From: Sphaeroforma sirkka
Taxonomy: Eukaryota; Opisthokonta; Ichthyosporea; Ichthyophonida
NCBI GenBank assembly: GCA_001586965.3
Contig: LUCW03001240.1
Span: 1 to 27,795 of the forward strand
Reading direction: 5' to 3'
Length of the DNA: 27,795 nt
Shown here: positions 20,353 through 27,795 of the stretch, piece after piece
Position numbering within the stretch: the first letter of the stretch is position 1
Layout: the number at the start of each line of letters is the position of its first letter
Made by a program: the position numbers and the translations under genes
Notes under the pieces: generated by a model
What the model was told of the DNA's origin: nothing
What the model saw: only the letters and a program-made list of their open reading frames with translations
Database searches by the model: none

Positions 20353-20859
20353 GGTGGGAAGTATTCGCGAGGAAAACAGAATTTACAGGTTTTGGATCGG
20401 TGTTACCTATAATTATATCTATATATATATATATATATATATATATGATTGTATGTATCTATATATGTGCGCGCGCGCGTGTGTGTTTCTGTATGCAAAG
20501 TAGTATGTATCGTACTCTACTAGCGATATACAATAGAATGGTGACAATATGAAGGATCAAACTCTTTTCAAAATTTATAAAAACACAAAAATGATGAAAA
20601 TGCACAATCGCTCAGATCCAAAAATAGCCACGTGAAAAACGAATCATTCATTTTGTATTGCTTTCATTTATTTCAAAAACAAAACTAGCCCGCTACTAAA
20701 ATACTATTTACGTAAAAATAGTAAATACATGGAGTGGGCTATGAAAAGACGACGACAGCAACTTAACTATTTCCATTTTTTTTCCATTTTTTTTTAAATA
20801 TATACATTTTTTTTAACTAACTAATACATCATAGCCTTCTAAAAAAAAACAACATAGGT

Positions 20860-20954
20860 ATATATATTATATCTATACATAAGTATATACTTATATATTG
20901 AGTCTGTACATATGAATATACATGCTTATATATTATATCTATACATGAAGTATA

Positions 20955-21007
<53 letters not shown>

Positions 21008-21057
21008 ATATGCATACACACACACATAATACATAATATGCATATGTATGCATATGC

Positions 21058-21114
<57 letters not shown>

Positions 21115-21270
21115 CAATATATATACATATAATAATATATATATACATATATATATATATAATAGCATATATATAATAATATACATATAATAATAATAAT
21201 ATTATTATAATATATACATATACAATACATATATAATAATACATATATATACAATAATACGCATATATAC
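20860..21270. repeat. Compound TA/TATG/TAATA microsatellite field
   Basis: TA tracts at about 20958-21004 and 21056-21110 are interleaved with ATATGCAT, CACACA and TAATAATA segments. The sequence is largely self-complementary, which explains open frames on both strands. Confidence 0.9.
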
Positions 21271-21529
21271 TATACATACATATGTATGCATAATAATAAC
21301 ACATACACACACCAACAATACCAATAATCAATATATTATTATGTATTGCACGCAATTATAATATGTATTATATATATATATGCAATGCAATAATAATGTT
21401 ACAAACATACATACATATATGTATATTGATGTATTATATACAATATGCATGCATGTACATGCATGCATATGCACACACACATGCGCATGCATGTCATGCA
21501 TATATATATAATACATGTATATGTATAGG

Positions 21530-21672
<143 letters not shown>

Positions 21673-22246
21673 ATATTTAGCTGTATATTTCTATTTTGCA
21701 ACGAAAAAATAATAACTGTGTTTAGATCGACTATGATATAGATTCGCTTTTCAGCAGCATCACTCATGTCAATAAGAATTAATGTTATTCTAAGATTTAC
21801 CAACAGCGATAGGGTCGGATATATTTACCAATTTACTATTTCACCGATTAACAGAGGCCTACGGAGTATTGGCCCAAATTATTTGTACGGACTCCGGTCG
21901 CGTGAGTGGGTATTTGATGTAATAATATATTAATGCAACTCCTATTAGGGATATGAAATGCAAAACAAATAAATTAGGGTCGCCCAATAGTAGAGTACAG
22001 TCAAATATATATTGTGTAGATGGCATTGCTTTAAATTGTAAATCTTATAAACGTGATGAACCGACTACATATGCGATCAAGAAACTAGCGTGCATAAAGT
22101 GAACTGTTGATATGAAAAAACAATAATTTCAAAAGCTAGTTTCTATTATTTTATAACACAATGGTGTCTATATGTACATTTGTGCCTCACTCTATTCGCG
22201 ACTGCATCACAGTACTGGCCTGACTGTTTCACACAGCATACATGGC

Positions 22247-25200
22247 TTAGGTTGAAGTTCCGTGGGCGGTATCTACCACATCATGCACATTCACAGCGGC
22301 CTGCTCAACCGCGTCCAATGCTAACTCAATCTCTCTAGCAAGGTTCTTGTCCTGTACATCTTGGATAGCACTACGGATGTTCGACACACGTCCCTCAGTC
22401 TGCTGATCCAGAATAAAGGCCTCGCTATTAGCACCGTTCATCACACTCTGTCTCGCTACAGAGCTACGTCTAGCCGCAGTAGAACTGCGTGCCTCGGACA
22501 AGCCAGTGGTGGGATCCCGCACCACCTGTGACATCTGCGACGCACGAGCAGCAACTGATGAACGCGCACCAGGTGCTGACTTGGGGTTCAAGGCCAAATG
22601 CTGGACATCCGCACGCATTGTGCGAAGTTCAGAGAGAATCTCACCGAATTCGCCTTCCAATTTGGGGTCGGCTTTGATGGCCTTCTCAACAGATTCGATG
22701 GCAGCATCGATCTTGCGGATAAACAACCTGTTCTCAACCACGGCAATACTCTTGCGGGCTTGAGGCATGTCAGTGATAGTGTTGGCGTGCTTCATGTTGA
22801 TGGCCGCACCAGAAACTGAGCCAAAGATATCGAACTTGTATAGAATGTAGTAGCCGAGCACCTTGCAGGCATCCTGAATGAACCAGAAAACGATGCAATA
22901 AGCCCAGATGATCAACGGCCACCATTTGAAGTCAGCACGGACAAGACCTTCGATAGGAACCTCGTCCATATCTCCGTTGGGCAGGAAACAGGCCAGAAGG
23001 GTAGACAGCAGCAGAGATGCTGAGGCACCACAAAGCAAGGCAGTTCCTGGTGCTTGTGACCAGAAGGGACCGGGGTAGGTACGAGACGAGAACAAGGTCA
23101 AGAAATCAGAAACTGAAATCTTTAGGTACATGGAGATGGTGATCTGTCCGTAGTACAAACCAGGTAGACCAATAGACTGCACAACACCATTTAGATTCCA
23201 GGAGTCCAACATGAGCCAAAGAAGGAGCAGTGATGAACCGCAAGCAACCGCACCGAGCACAATAGACATGGTCCATAGCACCTTGAGGTTCCACTTGTCG
23301 GGACGCTTGTTGGGGATAGCCTTATCATAACCAATGGAGATCAGAGTACCATCGTTAAGAACGGTAATAAGAAGCAGCAGTAGCACGGGGACCTGGAAGA
23401 AATAAGGCCACTCCTCGTACAAATCGGGATCACCACCTCCAGCTGTAAGATCTTCGGGACTGGGTTCGTACTCTTCGGGTCGGAAGGCGAACACTTCAAT
23501 CCAGAAGAAAAACAACAGCTGAAGTGTGGCGGCGATACGGTAGTTGATGAAGGCTTGGATACGCTTGAAGATTTGACGTGCCATGATGATAGCTGTGATG
23601 ACTACACTCAAACCCTCGCCTGTAAGCACAATATCAGCAGCAGCACGGGCGGCATCGGTGGCACCGGCGACGGCAATACCTATATCAGCACGCTTCAAAG
23701 CGGGTGCATCGTTGACTCCATCACCAGTCATACCTGTGGCAAAACCTTGCTGACGGAAAGCCTCGACAAGCAAGAACTTGTGCTCGGGGAACACCTCAGC
23801 GAAACCATCAGCTTCTAGGATACGATCACCAAGGATCTTACCCAAATTCTTGGGTGGATCACCGTTCTCGTCCAACGGAGGGATACCCTCAGTTCCCTGC
23901 ACATTAGTACCCATACCTAACTGGCGACAGGTCTCTTTCGCGATGACTCCATGATCTCCGGTGATCATCTTAACATCTACACCAAGTTCCATAGCACGCT
24001 CGATTGTCTCCTTTGTATCGGGACGAGGAGGATCCAAGAAAGTCAGGATACCCAACATGATCCACTCGTCACTGTCATCTTTGGTCTTGGCCACAGCTAG
24101 TGCACGAATACCACGAGTTGCAAGTTCGTTCACTTTCTCGGCAACCCTATCCTTAACCTTTTGGTTTTCGGGAGTGTCACTGAGCAACTTGGCGATAATC
24201 TGAGGCGCACCCTTCGTAGTTTTGAATATCTTACCGTCGGGGCCCTTGAGCGTACCTTCGGTTCTCTTGATAGACGGATCGAAAGGTAAGAAATCAATCT
24301 GCTCATACTGCGCCAGACTATCTAGATCTGCGGAACCAAGAGTCAAAGTATCCAAAGCATCACGGGGAGGCTCCTTCCACTTAGCGGCGAGGGCAGCAGC
24401 TTGCAATACAGTGTACTGATTCTGATCGGGAGAATAGGTGGGGCAATCGTCTTGGATAACCATTTTGTTGAGCGTGAGTGTACCAGTCTTGTCGGAACAA
24501 AGAATATTCATACCGGCCATACCCTCGATAGCTTGTAAGTTCGACACAATAGCACCGTGCTCGGATAGAGCACGAGAACCAATGGCAAGTGTGGCCGTGG
24601 TCACGATCTCAATGGCAATGGGGATAGAGGCAACCAGTACAACTACAGTGAACGAGATAGACTCTTTGAAATCTTGTCCCATAACCATTAAAAAGATGAA
24701 CGCCGAAATACAGAGTGTGACGGACAGCACGACCAGGATAATCATGAGCCGCAGAAGGATTTTCTGTAAACTACCCAATTCATTACCGGTGTTCAACATA
24801 GCAGCGGTCTTTCCGAAGAAAGTGTTCATTCCAGTGCTGCACACAGTGGCCTCGACCTCGCCACGAGTGGCAGTGGATCCCATTTTGGGTTGATCACCAT
24901 CTTTCATGGTCACGGGCAGAGACTCTCCTGTAAGCGCAGACTGATCCACTTCAAGACGACCTTTGTTGATAGCACAATCAGCTGGGATGGCGGAACCAGC
25001 ACCTAGGAGTGCTAGATCACCAGGTACAACACCACCAGCATCAATGTTCTGCCACTTATCGTCACGCTTGACTGTCGCCATGGGCTTGAGCGATGCTTTA
25101 AGGGCGGCAATGGCATTGCCAGCCTTAGTAATCTCGTACCAACCGATGGTAGCGTTGATAAATTGGATGGCCAGAAGAACTCCCATATCGGGCCAATTCT

Positions 25201-25447
25201 GAATGGCAGCTTCGATGATGATAGCGATCCAGATCATGATAGGCATGGGGGCGTATAACTGCATAAGGAAAACCTTCCAAGAGGGGATTGTTTCTTCAAT
25301 TAACTCATTGCGTCCCCATTGTGCCAGCAGGTTTGCTGCCTCCGCAGAGGTGAGACCTTTGGAGGGGTAGAAATCGGGTAGGGCATCACCCTCTAGATCA
25401 CCTTTCTCTTCCAAGTCGACTGTCGAGTCATTGGTTTCTACACCCAT
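22247..25447 (-). CDS. P3A-type plasma-membrane H+-transporting ATPase, intronless
   Basis: This pump uses ATP to export protons across the plasma membrane. The ATG at 25447 lies in a CACAATGG context, and the uninterrupted frame of 1066 residues ends in TAG. The P-type layout is complete: M1-M2 (about 59-108), the actuator motif TGES (173-176), M3-M4 with SIPIAIE (274-280), the phosphorylation site CSDKTGT with Asp319, nucleotide-binding PFDP (388) and KGAP (412), ITGD (495), and the hinge TGDGVNDAP (574-582). M5-M10 follow, with NYRIA in M5 and LNDG in M6, where Asp699 corresponds to the conserved M6 Asp of P3A pumps. The roughly 30-residue M5-M6 segment is Pro/Glu/Asp-rich and longer than in plants. 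The cytosolic C-terminal domain is about 185 residues, with helical segments, Ser-rich stretches and RRSS. It is probably an autoinhibitory, phosphorylation-controlled region. Ten membrane spans are expected. Confidence 0.96.
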   Translation of the reverse strand: MGVETNDSTVDLEEKGDLEGDALPDFYPSKGLTSAEAANLLAQWGRNELIEETIPSWKVFLMQLYAPMPIMIWIAIIIEAAIQNWPDMGVLLAIQFINATIGWYEITKAGNAIAALKASLKPMATVKRDDKWQNIDAGGVVPGDLALLGAGSAIPADCAINKGRLEVDQSALTGESLPVTMKDGDQPKMGSTATRGEVEATVCSTGMNTFFGKTAAMLNTGNELGSLQKILLRLMIILVVLSVTLCISAFIFLMVMGQDFKESISFTVVVLVASIPIAIEIVTTATLAIGSRALSEHGAIVSNLQAIEGMAGMNILCSDKTGTLTLNKMVIQDDCPTYSPDQNQYTVLQAAALAAKWKEPPRDALDTLTLGSADLDSLAQYEQIDFLPFDPSIKRTEGTLKGPDGKIFKTTKGAPQIIAKLLSDTPENQKVKDRVAEKVNELATRGIRALAVAKTKDDSDEWIMLGILTFLDPPRPDTKETIERAMELGVDVKMITGDHGVIAKETCRQLGMGTNVQGTEGIPPLDENGDPPKNLGKILGDRILEADGFAEVFPEHKFLLVEAFRQQGFATGMTGDGVNDAPALKRADIGIAVAGATDAARAAADIVLTGEGLSVVITAIIMARQIFKRIQAFINYRIAATLQLLFFFWIEVFAFRPEEYEPSPEDLTAGGGDPDLYEEWPYFFQVPVLLLLLITVLNDGTLISIGYDKAIPNKRPDKWNLKVLWTMSIVLGAVACGSSLLLLWLMLDSWNLNGVVQSIGLPGLYYGQITISMYLKISVSDFLTLFSSRTYPGPFWSQAPGTALLCGASASLLLSTLLACFLPNGDMDEVPIEGLVRADFKWWPLIIWAYCIVFWFIQDACKVLGYYILYKFDIFGSVSGAAINMKHANTITDMPQARKSIAVVENRLFIRKIDAAIESVEKAIKADPKLEGEFGEILSELRTMRADVQHLALNPKSAPGARSSVAARASQMSQVVRDPTTGLSEARSSTAARRSSVARQSVMNGANSEAFILDQQTEGRVSNIRSAIQDVQDKNLAREIELALDAVEQAAVNVHDVVDTAHGTST

Positions 25448-27627
25448 TGTGATTTAGTAGTGCGCGGTGTTAGAACGAACACAAAAGTATATGGAGGTAG
25501 CCGTCAATTGTATATCTTATTGAATAACCCGCACCACGTCTAATCAAGTTATATACTTGTGCGTATGTGAAAGTCTGAGGCACTTAGTTCTCACTGCCAC
25601 TAATGAGTTGTAACATTGCCATGGTAAAACACATAAGCATTTAAATATCGTCGAGACTTGAAAATGAGCGTAATAAGCTCAATTTTTGGGGAATCGACAA
25701 ATTTGGGATGTTCTTAATAATAAAATTGGTTGTTCTGCTTATTTTTTATTTCTTTTTTTTTAAGGGTTGCTGTTATAGGCTTATACGTAGCATCAGGTGC
25801 CATTGTGGTAAAATTCGCCATTCCGCAATTATTAATTCTATAAAATACAAAAAACAGTACTGTATCCGGCATTATTCAGTATGTAAATATTAATGTTTTT
25901 TTTGAGAAGTCTGTGTATTTATCCACTCTCTAGCACCCCAGCTGTCAATATTTATGTAAAAAAAAACAAAAACACAAGCAAACAATTGCAACAACAAGAA
26001 GACAGAGAAAGAGAGAGTCTTTTATAAGAGAGAATATGTAGTAAAAGTAAATAAATACAAATATTTAGTATTTTAGTACAAAACAATAAAAGGCGTAGTA
26101 AATATATAGTATTGAGTATTTATGTTTTAGACTGACTGCAGTAGTTTTAAAAAATAATATTTATACCTGTAAATATACTAAAAAAATAGCCGCACTGCCC
26201 ACGGCTTCACGCCCTAATCACAGGGCCCGTCAGTTAGGGTAAATAAATAAATAGGATGTTTTTAGTTGTTGTTTTGAAGAAAAACAAGAGTCGGTACTCG
26301 GTAGAGTAGAATTTTATTTTATATGGTAGAAATCATCAGTGTTTTGATATTTTCATTGTTTCTCGGCGTTTCATTCATCGTAGAGTCGCAGACTCCCGAT
26401 TCGGAATCGGTAACTCCATTGTTCAACGAACCAACAAGGATTGAGGTACTAGTCCCAAAACTTACCATATATGGTTATAAATATACTGCCGTGAGAGACG
26501 TGAGCAGTTGAGCACTAAGCAGGATCCCAGGACTCAGGACAAGACCTCGATTGATTACGCACCATAATTCATATAATTGTAATACCCAACGATACGGTGA
26601 TAAAAAACTAATATAAATAAAATATAATTGGATATCTAACCTCTTTACCAAATGTTAATGAGCAGAGTATGTCCCCTTAAAAAGAATGATGAATTAAGAA
26701 GTTCCTGATTTTTTAAAAAGGATCAACGGGTCTACTAAAAATTAAGAATTAGTAGGATCTTACACTGGGTCCCTTCCTATTAGTACCTTTTTTTTGACGA
26801 CTTTTGGCTGTTCTCTTGTATGAAATTCTACGAATGGTAGAATTTTCCCGCGGTACCATGTAGTGATATGATTCACGCCAAATAAAAGGGTTTCCTCGAT
26901 TTTTCGAAACAATAGAGGACATTTTGTAAAATATTTTTTAGGTATCAACTGCACAGGTCTGAAGGAGTCCATGAGTCCAGGGTACAGCTAACTTATGACT
27001 GGAGAATGGAAGTTGTATTCGTCCAACCAGCGACTTGGTTAGGAATATCAGTAACAAGTTTCTCTATATACGGATTGGTGGAAATATGTTTTTCAGATAC
27101 ACTGGATTGAGCTCTGTATTCGAGGCGGGCTAATTTGAGCCACTGGGACAATTTGTACCAGAGTAAAAAAAGGGGTCTTAATAATGTATGCCTAAAATAG
27201 GAATTTGGAATGCGTCAAATGACGCATGTGAACTACAATGGAACGTGCATCAATCAATTCTGGTGGGCTTTCCGCATACACAATTTAAAAGACCATATTT
27301 TACAGACGCGGATTGCGGGCTGCATTCAGTTCATAGTCTCGCTCTGGATTGCCTGAGTAATAGTCTAATAGCCTGGTATCAGGCTGTGCACAAGGGTTGG
27401 CAATCGGCATCGTAGTATCATGGGCAACCACTATGTCTCGTTATATAGATGAAGTTACAGTACAGCTGAGAGCATATCATCACTGCATATGTACGCTGGT
27501 CATTCAATTCTACAGCCATTATGTATTCTCGTACACATCCTAAATCAATAATAAAAGCATTGTTCTACATGCATATCTACTCCAAATTTAAACAGTGTAA
27601 AAACATAAAATCACTTTTCAGCGTACA
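25448..27627. other. Region upstream of the ATPase, AT-rich, no convincing gene
   Basis: The ATPase promoter should lie in the first few hundred bases (25448 onward), but no distinct box is evident. A/T-rich DNA with AATAAA-like motifs (about 26045-26100) and a small GC-rich island (about 26190-26240, GCCCACGGCTTCACGCCC) follow. An open frame at 26323-26511 (plus) begins with a hydrophobic segment resembling a signal peptide (MVEIISVLIFSLFLGVSFIV) but has no recognisable domain and no supporting context. I do not call it a gene. Confidence 0.45.
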
Positions 27628-27650
27628 TATATATATATATATATATATAT
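27628..27650. repeat. Short TA microsatellite
   Basis: About 11-12 uninterrupted TA copies in AT-rich sequence. Confidence 0.85.
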
Positions 27651-27683
27651 TTAAAAGCATCCTCAGGACTAAGATGGGGATTC

Positions 27684-27727
27684 GAGACCTACCTACGTGA
27701 ACGATGAGGTGATTTCTTGTAGGTCTC
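27684..27727. repeat. 9-bp perfect inverted repeat
   Basis: GAGACCTAC at 27684-27692 and GTAGGTCTC at 27719-27727 enclose 26 bp. No adjacent gene clarifies its role, and it may be coincidental. Confidence 0.5.
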
Positions 27728-27734
27728 TTGCATA

Positions 27735-27795
27735 TTAATATTTCTTATAATACTTGTGCTTAATGACGCACTTTTCAATGATCTCGTCTCTTATT
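27735..27795 (-). CDS. Possible exon fragment at the right edge
   Basis: On the minus strand, one frame entering from the edge reads IRDEIIEKCVIKHKYYKKY before TAA at 27735. A GTATTA donor (the same form as in the Thg1-like gene) lies after 27754. Residue composition is protein-like, but the segment is too short to identify, and it could be chance. Confidence 0.18.
   Translation of the reverse strand, partial: IRDEIIEKCVIKHKYYKKY

Noticed and set aside
26760-26972. 70-residue minus-strand frame and the 26323-26511 plus-strand frame as genes
   Set aside because: Both are short, lack domains and neighbouring exons, and lie in AT-rich debris. The hydrophobic start of the second is suggestive but insufficient.

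Overview
The window looks like nuclear DNA of a microbial eukaryote: spliceosomal introns with GT/AG borders, genes spaced kilobases apart, AT-rich intergenic DNA, very abundant microsatellites, and no bacterial operon structure. The standard genetic code fits (TAA and TGA end the recognisable genes). The organism cannot be named from the sequence. A fungal/protist-type P3A proton ATPase beside intron-rich genes embedded in TA, TG, CTA and TATCAA arrays would suit a walled unicellular opisthokont such as an ichthyosporean, but that is a guess.

Layout. The left edge (1-295, minus) holds two short coding-looking segments of an unrecognised gene that runs off the window. At 2223-3329 (minus) is a globin-fold protein with an unusual feature: its globin domain contains no histidine after the E-helix region, so the proximal haem ligand is absent. 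From 3450 to 9900 is transposon and low-complexity debris. It includes a 1.34-kb element (4106-5446) with near-perfect 32-bp terminal inverted repeats, repeated subterminal TTAAGAA motifs and one small ORF for a BED-type zinc finger. It also includes an LTR/primer-site-like junction with a 13-bp hairpin near 6454-6514, a tRNA-like box A/box B/T-run unit near 7607-7682, and clustered CGACATGTCG-type palindromes at 9511-9875.

From 9900 to 14700 the sequence is mostly microsatellites (GTATGT, CA, CTA families) and unassigned DNA. A six-exon, 378-residue Thg1-like 3'-5' nucleotidyltransferase gene runs on the minus strand from 20352 to 15145. All of its exon phases agree. Its introns carry a ten-copy 57-bp minisatellite, a TATCAA array and long TA tracts. 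The intergenic gap 20353-22246 is dominated by TA repeats, including about 130 bp of pure TA.

An intact, intronless P3A plasma-membrane H+-ATPase (1066 residues) occupies 25447-22247 on the minus strand. The right end (25448-27795) is AT-rich with no convincing complete gene, and possibly one exon fragment at the extreme right edge.

The genes do not form a pathway. The ATPase would energise the plasma membrane, the Thg1-like enzyme would act on tRNA 5' ends, and the globin-like protein is of unknown function, possibly regulatory. The most notable biology is the histidine-less globin, the Thg1-like enzyme lacking the tRNA-His-type HINNLYN motif, and the BED-finger mini-transposon.
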